Assembly (NCBI GenBank): GCA_015068135.1
Contig: SVLB01000030.1
Span: 1-34,518 of the forward strand
Direction: 5' to 3'
From: Oscillospiraceae bacterium
GTDB taxonomy: Bacteria; Bacillota; Clostridia; Oscillospirales; Oscillospiraceae
DNA length: 34,518 bases
Part shown: one piece after another, positions 1-7,623 of the stretch
Layout: each line of letters starts with the position of its first letter
How positions within the stretch are numbered: position 1 is the first letter of the stretch
Notes under the pieces: model-generated
What the model was told of the DNA's origin: nothing
What the model saw: the letters and a program-made list of their open reading frames with translations, nothing else
The model's database searches: none
Made by a program: the position numbers and the translations under genes

Positions 1-28
1 TATGCTTCGCATATGAAGGAACGGATAT

Positions 29-102
29 TATATCATGCTTGCCGAAGGCAAGTATATCATGCGGCGAAAGCCGTATATCATATTGCGTAAGCAATATATC
101 AT
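29..102. repeat. Hairpin array A: TATATCAT linkers separating three different short hairpins
   Basis: An 8-nt linker TATATCAT occurs at 29-36, 53-60, 74-81 and (sharing one base with the preceding stem) about 95-102. The three intervals are different perfect or near-perfect hairpins: GCTTGCCGAAGGCAAG (37-52), GCGGCGAAAGCCG (61-73) and ATTGCGTAAGCAAT (82-95). The linker is conserved while the stems differ in sequence but keep the ability to fold. No ORF spans it. The function is unknown; it is not a CRISPR because the intervals are self-complementary and only 13-16 nt long. The window edge may cut further units to the left (TATGCTTCGCATA at 1-13 is also a hairpin). Confidence 0.8.
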
Positions 103-121
103 TTAAATTCGAATCATAAGC

Positions 122-163
122 CCAAAACAAAAAGCACTGCTCTGGCAGTGCTTTTTGTTTTGG
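122..163. terminator. Strong hairpin terminator, probably bidirectional
   Basis: A 19-bp perfect inverted repeat (122-140 with 145-163, loop TCTG) has a GC-rich core GCACTGC/GCAGTGC and flanking A-rich and T-rich arms (CTTTTTGTTTT on the plus strand). This is the form of an intrinsic terminator that works in either direction. It presumably ends a gene to the left of the window. Confidence 0.7.
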
Positions 164-167
164 AAAC

Positions 168-314
168 TAAGTTTGCCCTTTTGGGGCAAGTGAAGTTGCC
201 TCCGGCAGTGAAGTTACTGCGTAGTGAAGTTTGCTTCGCAAGTGATTATGGGCAAACTTAACTTCACTGTGGCGCTAGCTATAACTTCACATCAGCGGCA
301 GCTGATACTTCACT
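168..314. repeat. Hairpin array B: GTGAAGTT linkers, then the same linker in inverted orientation
   Basis: GTGAAGTT occurs at 190-197, 208-215 and 224-231, separated by small hairpins GCCTCCGGC (198-206) and ACTGCGTAGT (216-225), and followed by TGCTTCGCA (232-240). From 260 on the linker appears in reverse complement, AACTTCAC at 260-267 and 283-290 and ACTTCACT at 307-314, with a perfect hairpin ATCAGCGGCAGCTGAT at 291-306 and a GCTAGC-centred interval at 274-279. The forward part is also enclosed by an 11-bp inverted repeat (TAAGTTTGCCC at 168-178, its complement at 250-260). The design is the same as array A but with an unrelated linker. Confidence 0.8.
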
Positions 315-435
315 AAAAATTAAGACCTATCATTCACTATTCACTCTTAACTACTTTTAGGGTAGATTTTTGGAAGGAAGTAATTTATAATAAGAAGCAA
401 AGGATTAATCTGAAATCATTCATGGGGGGACGGCA

Positions 436-972
436 ATGGAGATCAAAGCAAAATGCAGATATGATTATGAAGCCGCTAAGGCATTGGTACATTTGTATGC
501 ATTTCGGCTTAAGAAAACCGAACCGAAAAAGAAATATACACTCCTTATGTGTTGCAGTGCTGCTTTGGCGTTGTTTTGTTTTTGGATGATGTCCTTATAC
601 TCGGATTTGATTATGGTTTTTGTCTTTTTTGCATCCATAGTCTTGATGGGTATTCAGACCTATTTTTATTTTGCATTACCCAGGGTTAGATACAATTCGA
701 TGGGTAAGCTGAAGGATATCGAACAACAGTACATTTTCACAGAGGAAGGGATGCAGATTTCCTCAGACAGTGAAGCGTATCAGGGACGGGCTGTGATGGC
801 GTATACAGCATTGGAAGGAGCCTATGAGACTTCTCGGTATTTCTTTTTGATCAAGGGCGGCTTTCAGAATTTTGTTGTTGACAAAGCTACTATAGAGGGC
901 GATGGTGTTTCGAGCATCAGAAGAAAACTGCAGTCTTATATGAAAGAAAACTATGTGATTTGTAACTATTGA
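436..972 (+). CDS. YcxB-like membrane protein
   Basis: A 178-aa protein with a short charged N-terminus, two closely spaced hydrophobic segments at about residues 35-51 and 57-78, and a soluble C-terminal half. The C-terminal pattern (an 'ALEGAYETSRYFFLI' strand, then 'FVVDKATI' and a helix) matches the YcxB-like C-terminal domain of small Firmicutes membrane proteins of unknown role. The ATG at 436 follows GGGGGGA with good spacing, and a TATAAT lies at 386-391 without a clear -35. The next gene starts 21 bases after the stop, so the two are probably co-transcribed. The family assignment rests on pattern recognition only; no biochemical function can be given. Confidence 0.65.
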   Translation: MEIKAKCRYDYEAAKALVHLYAFRLKKTEPKKKYTLLMCCSAALALFCFWMMSLYSDLIMVFVFFASIVLMGIQTYFYFALPRVRYNSMGKLKDIEQQYIFTEEGMQISSDSEAYQGRAVMAYTALEGAYETSRYFFLIKGGFQNFVVDKATIEGDGVSSIRRKLQSYMKENYVICNY

Positions 973-993
973 CCCGGTGGGGGAGTGAAAAGC

Positions 994-1326
994 ATGAATT
1001 TGACATTTTCTGACCTGCAATCCTATTTAGCGGATCATTATTGCGGCCGGGCAACGGACCATGGGATGTTCATGAAACTGGTAGAGGAGATCGGCGAGGT
1101 TGCCGAGGTCCTTAACAAGCTTGCCGGCAGAAAGGCATCCGCAGAAACAGATCTGAAGGAACAGCTTGGTATCGAGCTTGCGGACATGATTCATTATATT
1201 GTTGCCATTGCGGCACTCAATGATATCGATTTGACTAAGCTGATCATCGAGAAAGACAAAAAGGCTGCTATCAAGTATCATCATAAAATGGATTTGGAAA
1301 CATTTCTGCAGAATACAAAGGAATGA
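994..1326 (+). CDS. MazG-like nucleotide pyrophosphohydrolase
   Basis: A 110-aa all-alpha protein of the MazG/all-alpha NTP pyrophosphatase superfamily, which hydrolyses (d)NTPs to NMP and pyrophosphate with Mg2+. The two acidic helices typical of the family are visible: KLVEEIGEVAEVLNKL (EExxE) in the first half and LGIELADMIHYIVAIA (ExxD) in the second. A GTG start at 985 is possible, but the ATG at 994 lies 5 bases after a GGGGGAGTGA Shine-Dalgarno, the same spacing used by other genes here, so I prefer 994. It follows the YcxB-like gene closely and precedes the alaS promoter. The physiological substrate cannot be read from sequence. Confidence 0.8.
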   Translation: MNLTFSDLQSYLADHYCGRATDHGMFMKLVEEIGEVAEVLNKLAGRKASAETDLKEQLGIELADMIHYIVAIAALNDIDLTKLIIEKDKKAAIKYHHKMDLETFLQNTKE

Positions 1327-1339
1327 TGCAGAAAAACCA

Positions 1340-1367
1340 TTGACAATTCAGCATTTTGTGATAAAAT
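1340..1367 (+). promoter_or_regulatory. Promoter of the alaS T-box transcript
   Basis: TTGACA at 1340-1345 and TAAAAT at 1362-1367 with a 16-base spacer, immediately upstream of the T-box leader. Confidence 0.65.
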
Positions 1368-1377
1368 ATTCGGGATA

Positions 1378-1597
1378 TGTAAAAGCAATGCGGAAACAGA
1401 AGAAGAACGGCGGCCCGTTAGCGAGAGGGGAGCGGTGAAAGCCCCTTGGGTGCGTATCTTCGGGCCGGTTCCAAGCTGCCCGGGAAGACCGGGACGGGGG
1501 CTCCCGTTACAGAGCATCTAAGATGCCGGTTTTCCGGCGAATTAGGGTGGTACCGCGAGCTGCTTCGCCCCTATTTGTGGGCGGAGTTTATTTTTTT
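1378..1597 (+). promoter_or_regulatory. T-box riboswitch, tRNA-Ala responsive (probable specifier GCU)
   Basis: The invariant T-box AGGGTGGTACCGCGA is at 1544-1558. Upstream, stem I can be drawn with helix CGGCCCG (about 1411-1417) against CGGGCCG (1461-1467) and an apical GAGGGG...GCGGTGAAAGCCCC arm carrying the GGTGxxAG-type loop. On the 3' side of that helix the sequence CCAA-GCT-G places GCT at 1475-1477 in the specifier position, an alanine codon that fits the downstream alaS. GCATCTAAGATGC (1514-1526) forms stem III. Uncharged tRNA-Ala is expected to stabilise the antiterminator and allow alaS expression. The T-box itself is certain; the specifier is inferred by hand folding. Confidence 0.9.
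1563..1597 (+). terminator. T-box attenuator terminator before alaS
   Basis: CTTCGCCC (1563-1570) pairs with GGGCGGAG (1579-1586) and is followed by a T-rich run (1587-1597). It overlaps the region that would otherwise pair with the T-box sequence, as in other T-box leaders. Confidence 0.8.
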
Positions 1598-1622
1598 GTA
1601 TATTATTATGGAGGTTTTTCCA

Positions 1623-4259
1623 ATGGCTAAAAAAGCATACGGCGTAAACGAGCTGCGTGAGATGTTTTTGAGCTTTTTTGAGAGCAAAGAGCATCTGCGT
1701 CTTCCCAGCTTTTCCCTGATCCCCCAAAATGACCAATCTCTGCTTCTGATCAACTCCGGCATGGCCCCTATGAAGCCCTACTTTAAGGGTGAGGTGGAGC
1801 CTCCCCGTCGCAGAGTCTGCACCTGTCAGAAGTGCATCCGTACCGGTGATATTGAGAACATCGGTAAGACTGCCCGTCACGGCACCTATTTTGAGATGCT
1901 GGGCAACTTCTCCTTTGGTGATTACTTCAAGCGGGAGGCGATTGCCTGGAGCTGGGAGTTTTTGACCAAGGTGGTCGGCCTGGAAGAGGATCGTCTGTAT
2001 CCTTCCATCTATGAAAACGATGAGGAAGCCTTTGAGATCTGGAACAAGGAGATCGGCATTCCTGCTGAGAATATCTTCCGGTTCGGAAAGGCTGACAATT
2101 TCTGGGAGCATGGCTCCGGTCCCTGCGGCCCCTGCTCTGAGATCTACTACGACCGTGGCGAAAAGTACGGCTGCGGCAGCCCTGACTGTAAGGTAGGCTG
2201 CGAGTGCGACCGGTTCATGGAAGTGTGGAACAATGTGTTCTCCCAGTTCGATAATGACGGCAACGGCAACTACACGGAGCTGGTGCAGAAGAATATCGAT
2301 ACCGGCATGGGCCTGGAGCGACTGGCGGTGGTCTGCCAGGATGTGAACAGCCTCTTTGACGTGGATACGGTCATGAACATCACCAACCACGTGACTGCCA
2401 TCACCGGTGCTTCCTACGGTCAGAGTGTCAAGACCGATGTGAGCCTGCGTGTGATCACCGACCACATCCGTGCCTCCACCTTTATGATCGCTGACGGTGT
2501 ACAGCCCAGTAATGAGGGACGTGGCTATGTGCTTCGCAGACTGCTCCGTCGTGCAGCCCGTCACGGAAAGCTGCTGGGCGTGAATAAGCCCTTCCTGTAT
2601 CAGGTTGTGGAGACCGTTATCAAGGAAAATGAGAGCCACTACACCTACCTTCGTGAGCGCGCGGAGTTTGTCATCCGCGTGGTCAAGATCGAAGAGGAGA
2701 ATTTTGCCCGTACCATCGATACCGGTATGCGCATCTTCTCTGAAAAGCTGGCTGTATGCAAGGCAAACGGCCAGACGGTGTTCTCCGGTGAGGATGCGTT
2801 CCTCCTGTCCGCTACCTATGGCTTCCCCATTGACCTGACTGTGGAAATGCTGGAAGATGAGGGCATGACCGTGGATATGGATGCCTTTAACAAGCAAAGG
2901 GAAGAGGATAAGATCCGCGCCCGTGAGGCCCGGAAGGCTCTGGGCGACCTGGGCTGGGCCGGTATTGATTTTGGCTCCGATGTGACTGCCACAGAGTTTG
3001 TGGGCTATGATACCAACACCTGCAACGCCAAGGTCCTGGCTGTTTGCGTGGGTGAGGAGGTCACAGGTTCCATTACCGGCGGCGAAAAGGGCATTATTGT
3101 CCTGGACAAGACCCCCTTCTATGCGGAAATGGGCGGTCAGTGCGCTGACCACGGTGTGATCATCGTGGGTGACAGCCGCTTCCAGGTCACCGATGTCCAG
3201 AAGGACAAGGGCGGCAAGTATATGCATACCGGCAATATGATCAGCGGTACCATCAAGACTGAGGACCTGGTCTGTGCTTCTATCGATGTAGAGCGCCGTA
3301 AGGCTATTATGCGTGCCCACTCTGCCACGCACCTTTTGCAGAAGGCTTTGAAGTCTGTGCTGGGTGACCATGTCCACCAGGCAGGTTCTTTGGTAGAGCC
3401 TGACCGTCTGCGTTTTGACTTTACCCATTACTCCGCAGTGACTGCCGAGGAGATGGCAAAGATCGACGCCATTGTCCAGGCCGCTGTTTTGGAGGGCTAT
3501 GCCGTGGATGTGCGGGAGATGCCCATTGCTGAGGCCAAGGAGCTGGGCGCTATGGCGCTCTTCAGCGAAAAGTATGGCGATACGGTCCGTGTTGTCAATA
3601 TGAGCGGCTATTCCATTGAGCTTTGCGGCGGTACTCACCTGGACAATACTGCCAAGGTCGGTCCCTTCCGGATCGAGAGCGAAGGCTCCGTTGCCTCCGG
3701 CGTGCGCCGTATCGAGGCCATTACCGGTAAGGAGTGCCTGGAGCAGATGGAGCTTGCCCGTCAGAGACTGTATAATGCCTGTGCCGTCCTGAAGGCAAAG
3801 CCTGCAGAGCTGGCCTCCAAGCTGGAGAATCAGGTGGAGGAGATCCGTGACCTGAAGCGTACCATTGAGACCTTTAAGTCCCGGGAAACTGCCGGTGAGG
3901 CAGACAGATTCCTGCTGGGCTCCCGGAATGTGGGCGGTCACCATGTGATCACCGCAACCATTCCCAATGCCGATGCCGGTAAGCTTCGTCAGATGGGCGA
4001 TCTGCTCCGGGACAAGGCTCCTGATGTGGTTGCGCTGCTGTCTACAGTCGCCGGGGATAAGATCACCTTCCTGGCGGTGTGCGGCAAGGAAGCGGTTGCC
4101 AAGGGTATGAAGGCCGGTGAGCTGGTGAAGCTGGCTTGTACCTGCTGCGGCGGCAGTGGCGGCGGCAAGCCCGATTCTGCTATGGGCGGCGGCAAGGATC
4201 TGAACAAGCTGGACGATGCACTGGCTTTGGTAGACGATTACGTGTCCTCTAAGGTATAA
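1623..4259 (+). CDS. alaS: Alanyl-tRNA synthetase
   Basis: An 878-aa class II aminoacyl-tRNA synthetase charging tRNA-Ala, the usual bacterial length (E. coli 876). The N-terminal catalytic core contains the characteristic stretches INSGMAPMKPYF, RHGTYFEMLGNFSFGDYFK and FWEHGSGPCGPCSEI. The editing domain has the metal-binding residues His566 and His570 (HSATH) and Cys668 and His672 (CGGTH), which clear Ser/Gly-tRNA-Ala. A C-Ala domain with a glycine-rich GGGSGGGKPDSAMGGGK segment closes the protein. The ATG at 1623 follows GGAGG (1610-1614); an in-frame start at 1446 would lie inside the T-box leader and is rejected. Expression is controlled by the upstream tRNA-Ala T-box. Codon use is strongly biased, as expected for a highly expressed gene. 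Confidence 0.98.
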   Translation: MAKKAYGVNELREMFLSFFESKEHLRLPSFSLIPQNDQSLLLINSGMAPMKPYFKGEVEPPRRRVCTCQKCIRTGDIENIGKTARHGTYFEMLGNFSFGDYFKREAIAWSWEFLTKVVGLEEDRLYPSIYENDEEAFEIWNKEIGIPAENIFRFGKADNFWEHGSGPCGPCSEIYYDRGEKYGCGSPDCKVGCECDRFMEVWNNVFSQFDNDGNGNYTELVQKNIDTGMGLERLAVVCQDVNSLFDVDTVMNITNHVTAITGASYGQSVKTDVSLRVITDHIRASTFMIADGVQPSNEGRGYVLRRLLRRAARHGKLLGVNKPFLYQVVETVIKENESHYTYLRERAEFVIRVVKIEEENFARTIDTGMRIFSEKLAVCKANGQTVFSGEDAFLLSATYGFPIDLTVEMLEDEGMTVDMDAFNKQREEDKIRAREARKALGDLGWAGIDFGSDVTATEFVGYDTNTCNAKVLAVCVGEEVTGSITGGEKGIIVLDKTPFYAEMGGQCADHGVIIVGDSRFQVTDVQKDKGGKYMHTGNMISGTIKTEDLVCASIDVERRKAIMRAHSATHLLQKALKSVLGDHVHQAGSLVEPDRLRFDFTHYSAVTAEEMAKIDAIVQAAVLEGYAVDVREMPIAEAKELGAMALFSEKYGDTVRVVNMSGYSIELCGGTHLDNTAKVGPFRIESEGSVASGVRRIEAITGKECLEQMELARQRLYNACAVLKAKPAELASKLENQVEEIRDLKRTIETFKSRETAGEADRFLLGSRNVGGHHVITATIPNADAGKLRQMGDLLRDKAPDVVALLSTVAGDKITFLAVCGKEAVAKGMKAGELVKLACTCCGGSGGGKPDSAMGGGKDLNKLDDALALVDDYVSSKV

Positions 4260-4270
4260 TTCTTTCTTTG

Positions 4271-4292
4271 TCCCAAGCCTCCGGGCTTGGGA
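4271..4292 (+). terminator. Hairpin between alaS and comEC, weak terminator
   Basis: TCCCAAGCC (4271-4279) pairs with GGCTTGGGA (4284-4292) around a TCCG loop. It is followed only by CAATTTC, without a true T-run, so it may attenuate or protect the 3' end of alaS rather than fully terminate; comEC could be partly read through from alaS. Confidence 0.5.
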
Positions 4293-4315
4293 CAATTTCA
4301 AAAGGGGTGAGCGCC

Positions 4316-6571
4316 TTGCGGAAACTGGTATGGCTGGTTTTGGGATTTGTATTGGGCTGTGCTTCCGGAATCTGGGTCCTTAGTGGAGCGGTTTTGGCGT
4401 TTACCTGTCTGGGTGTTATGGCGGTGGGCGTATTGCTGACCGTTTTCGGGCGAAAACATGGGGCGATTCTGCGGGTGGGGGTACTTTGCGTAGGCTGCTT
4501 TATCGGTATGCTGTGGCTGTATATTTACGATGTTACCTACCTGACAATCCCCAGAAGCTACGATAAACAGACGGTGAATATTCTGGTGGAAGCCTCCGAT
4601 TACGGCTATCCCACAGCGTATGGTCAGGCTGTGGACGGAACGGTTACCCTGGAAGAAAAAAGCTACTCCGTAAAATGCTATTTAGACTCAGCAGAAGACC
4701 TGAAACCCGGAGATAAGATCTACGGCAGCTTTCAGCTTCATTATACAAGCCTGTGGGGTGAGGAATCGGCCACTTATCACCAAGGGAAAGGGATTGTGCT
4801 GCTTGCCTATCCTATGGAAGAGCCTATTATCTATCATAAACCGGAGATTCCGGGGAAATTCTTTGCCACGGAGCTTAGGCAGAACATCACCGGGCTTTTA
4901 GAGGAGATGTTCCCGGAACGAACCCGGGGATTTGCTGCGGCGCTTTTGCTGGGCAGGGGAGACCGGATGTCCCAGGCAGACGATTCTGCCTTTCGGATCA
5001 GCGGAATCCGGCATATTATTGCCGTTTCGGGGCTTCATGTGTCGGTGCTGTTTTCTATGCTGCAGTTTCTTTTACAAAGACGCAGGATCCTTTCCGGTGT
5101 GATCGGTCTTCCTCTACTGTTTTTGTTTGCGGCAGTGGCAGGGTTTACCCCGTCGATCATCCGGGCCTGTGTCATGCATGGGATCATGATTTTGAGCCGT
5201 ATGCTCAAAAAGGATTACGATCCGCCTACCTCATTGGCATTTGCGGTACTGGTGATCCTGCTGATGAACCCGCTTGCTCTGACTGCGGTGGGATTTCAGC
5301 TGTCAGTTGGCTGCGTCGTGGGAATTTTTCTTTTTACCAAACCGCTTGCCACCTTTTTCCTTAAGAAAACCTTCCTGGGGCATCAATGCAAAAGCCCCGT
5401 ACTGTCAGCTATATTATACTGGACCGCTCAGTCCCTGTCCATCAGTCTGGGGACCCTGTCGGTGACTGCGCCTCTGTCTGCCTGGTATTTTGGCAGTATC
5501 AGTTTGGTAAGTATCTTTACAAACCTGATCTGCTTATGGATGGTATCCGTCAGCTTTTACGGCATAGTCATTTGCTGTGTATTGGGGGCGTTTTGGCTGC
5601 CCCTGGGTTCGGTGTTTGCCTGGGCAGTGTCTTTGCCCATGATGGCAGTGCTGACCGTTGCAAGGCTGTTTGCGGCAATTCCCTTTGCCTCTGTGAGTGT
5701 GGATAATCAGTATGTGGCAGCTTGGCTGATCTTTACCTATGTGCTTTTAGGGACATTTCTGATAATGGGAAGAAAAGCTCCCTGGATTTTTGTCGGCTGC
5801 GTGATCACAGCCCTGGCAGGATGCCTGACCTTGGCCGTTGTGGAAACAGCCACGGAAGCCTTCCGCGTTACGGTGCTGGATGTGGGGCAGGGGCAGTGCG
5901 TGATCCTGCAAAGCCGTGGGCAGTGTTATGTGGTGGACTGTGGAGGCGACTATGCTTCTACTGTTGGCACTATGGCGGCGCAAAACCTGCGAAGCCAGGG
6001 GATCCACACCGTAGACGGCTTGATCCTGACCCATTTTGATGTGGACCATGCAGGGGGGACAGATGCCTTTTTATCCCAAATGCCCACAAAGATGCTTTAC
6101 ATACCCGATGCACCGGATCATAACGGGATCCGGGAGCTTTTGGAAAGGGACTACCCGGAGCTGCTTTTGACGGTGAACCGGGAACGGGTCCTTCCTTGCG
6201 GTGAAGGCACAGTGCGGATTTTTCCTGCTGAGGATCGGGAATCCGGCAATGAAAGCAGCTTGTGCATCTTGTATCAAGCAAAAAACTGTGATATACTGAT
6301 AACCGGCGACCGAAATCAAACGGGAGAGAAGGCTCTGCTGGCAGAGTATGACCTGCCGGATCTTGAAGTGCTGGTGGTAGGTCACCACGGTGCCGAGAAC
6401 TCTGCCGGTTTTGAACTGCTGTATAACCTTACACCGGATGTGGCGGTGATCTCTGTAGGAGAGAAGAATCTGTACCACCATCCGTCCTATAAGACCTTGG
6501 AGCGACTGAAATTCTTTGGCTGTGTGATCCTGCGCACAGACCAACACGGCACCATAACCATTCGGGGGTGA
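4316..6571 (+). CDS. comEC: ComEC/Rec2-type DNA internalisation protein
   Basis: A 751-aa polytopic membrane protein that would form the inner-membrane channel for single-stranded DNA during transformation. It begins with hydrophobic helices (residues about 2-60), then a soluble DUF4131-like section, then the Competence domain, recognisable by RGDRMSQADDSAFRISGIRH and the following HIIAVSGLHVS, with many membrane segments. The C-terminal metallo-beta-lactamase-like domain starts at VLDVGQGQC and has the HFDVDH motif from His573, with later GHHG and SVG elements. The TTG at 4316 is chosen because it lies 5 bases after AAGGGGTGA, a full anti-Shine-Dalgarno match; the GTG at 4307 overlaps that site. 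It touches holA. No other late-competence gene is in the window, so whether the cell is naturally competent is not shown. Confidence 0.92.
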   Translation: MRKLVWLVLGFVLGCASGIWVLSGAVLAFTCLGVMAVGVLLTVFGRKHGAILRVGVLCVGCFIGMLWLYIYDVTYLTIPRSYDKQTVNILVEASDYGYPTAYGQAVDGTVTLEEKSYSVKCYLDSAEDLKPGDKIYGSFQLHYTSLWGEESATYHQGKGIVLLAYPMEEPIIYHKPEIPGKFFATELRQNITGLLEEMFPERTRGFAAALLLGRGDRMSQADDSAFRISGIRHIIAVSGLHVSVLFSMLQFLLQRRRILSGVIGLPLLFLFAAVAGFTPSIIRACVMHGIMILSRMLKKDYDPPTSLAFAVLVILLMNPLALTAVGFQLSVGCVVGIFLFTKPLATFFLKKTFLGHQCKSPVLSAILYWTAQSLSISLGTLSVTAPLSAWYFGSISLVSIFTNLICLWMVSVSFYGIVICCVLGAFWLPLGSVFAWAVSLPMMAVLTVARLFAAIPFASVSVDNQYVAAWLIFTYVLLGTFLIMGRKAPWIFVGCVITALAGCLTLAVVETATEAFRVTVLDVGQGQCVILQSRGQCYVVDCGGDYASTVGTMAAQNLRSQGIHTVDGLILTHFDVDHAGGTDAFLSQMPTKMLYIPDAPDHNGIRELLERDYPELLLTVNRERVLPCGEGTVRIFPAEDRESGNESSLCILYQAKNCDILITGDRNQTGEKALLAEYDLPDLEVLVVGHHGAENSAGFELLYNLTPDVAVISVGEKNLYHHPSYKTLERLKFFGCVILRTDQHGTITIRG

Positions 6572-6576
6572 ATCCA

Positions 6577-7623
6577 TTGGCTAAAAAAGGTGCGGAGCCC
6601 AGTGCTCTGCCGATTCTGAAAACACAGCTGAAAGAGAAGAACCTGGGAAGGCTCTATTTCTTCTACGGCGAAGAGACTTTTTTACTGCATCACTATTTAG
6701 AGCAGATCAAAAAACAGCGGATCGATGCCCTGACGGAATCCTTTAACTACCATAAATTTAACTCGGAGAATTTTGATATCCGTACCTTTGCCGATGCGGT
6801 GGAAAACCTGCCTATGATGGCAGAGTTTACCATGGTATGCGTGGACAATGTGGATATTTTCAAAATGAACGAAGCAGACCGGGAGGCTATGACGGATATC
6901 CTTTCGGATATCCCGGAATACTGCACTGTGGTCTTTGTCCACGATACAGGAGCCTGGAGCCCTGACAAGCGACTGAAAAAGCTTTGGACGGCAGTGGATC
7001 ACAACGGCCTTTTGGTGGAATTTGCCAAGCAGGACCAACGGGATCTTGTCAGCTGGATCACCCGGCATTTTGCCGCCAATCAAAAGCGCATCGCTCCTGA
7101 GCTGTGCGTGTATCTGATCGAGCTTACCGGCGGCACGATGACGGCTTTGGCCGGTGAGATCGCCAAGATTAGTGCCTATTCCGCAGCCGATACCATTGTC
7201 AGAAGCGATATCGATGCGGTGACTGAGCCGGTATTGGATGCGGTGGCCTTCCGCATGACCGATTATCTGACCCAGGGTCAGTACGGTCCGGCGCTGTTGG
7301 AGCTGCGCAGACTGATGAAAATGCAGGAAGAGCCCATCCGGGTATTGGGTGCCATCGGAAAGCAATTCCGCAGCCTGGGGGTTGCCAAGACCCTGGAGGA
7401 TCACGGCAGACCCGCATCGGAGCTTTCCCAGCTGCAGGGAATTTCTGAGTATGCAGCGAAAAAGGCCATGCAAACCGCCAGGAAGCTTTCTGCCACTTTT
7501 TGCGGCCGGATCCTGGAACTGATCATGGATACGGACAGAGCCATGAAAACCTCTTTGGATGACAACGAGCGGCTTTTGGAGGTGCTGATCTTCCGGATCT
7601 CCCAGGAGGCGCGCTATGGTTAA
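6577..7623 (+). CDS. holA: DNA polymerase III subunit delta
   Basis: A 348-aa clamp-loader subunit that opens the beta sliding clamp during replication. The family hallmarks are visible: an early GRLYFFYGEETFLLHHYLEQIKK segment in the position of the degenerate Walker A loop, the VVFVHDTGAWSPDKRLKK strand, the VEFAKQDQRDLVSWI linker, the AELCVYLIELTGG helix and a C-terminal collar with LRRLMKMQEEPIRVLGAIGKQFR. The TTG at 6577 sits 5 bases after GGGGGTGA, the same arrangement as comEC; the alternative GTG at 6568 overlaps the comEC stop. The comEC-holA order is common in Firmicutes. The downstream gene overlaps by 8 bases, implying translational coupling. Confidence 0.93.
   Translation: MAKKGAEPSALPILKTQLKEKNLGRLYFFYGEETFLLHHYLEQIKKQRIDALTESFNYHKFNSENFDIRTFADAVENLPMMAEFTMVCVDNVDIFKMNEADREAMTDILSDIPEYCTVVFVHDTGAWSPDKRLKKLWTAVDHNGLLVEFAKQDQRDLVSWITRHFAANQKRIAPELCVYLIELTGGTMTALAGEIAKISAYSAADTIVRSDIDAVTEPVLDAVAFRMTDYLTQGQYGPALLELRRLMKMQEEPIRVLGAIGKQFRSLGVAKTLEDHGRPASELSQLQGISEYAAKKAMQTARKLSATFCGRILELIMDTDRAMKTSLDDNERLLEVLIFRISQEARYG

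Noticed and set aside
29..314. Possible CRISPR array
   Set aside because: Linkers are only 8 nt, the intervals are 9-16 nt and self-complementary, and there are no cas genes.
1446..1622. N-terminal extension of AlaRS by 59 residues
   Set aside because: The extension is translated T-box leader including the terminator; the ATG at 1623 has a proper ribosome binding site and gives the standard AlaRS N-terminus.
1542..4301. A 919-aa open frame on the minus strand opposite alaS
   Set aside because: It lies entirely antisense to an unambiguous alaS gene; long antisense frames arise from the codon bias of highly expressed genes. The translated sequence resembles no family.
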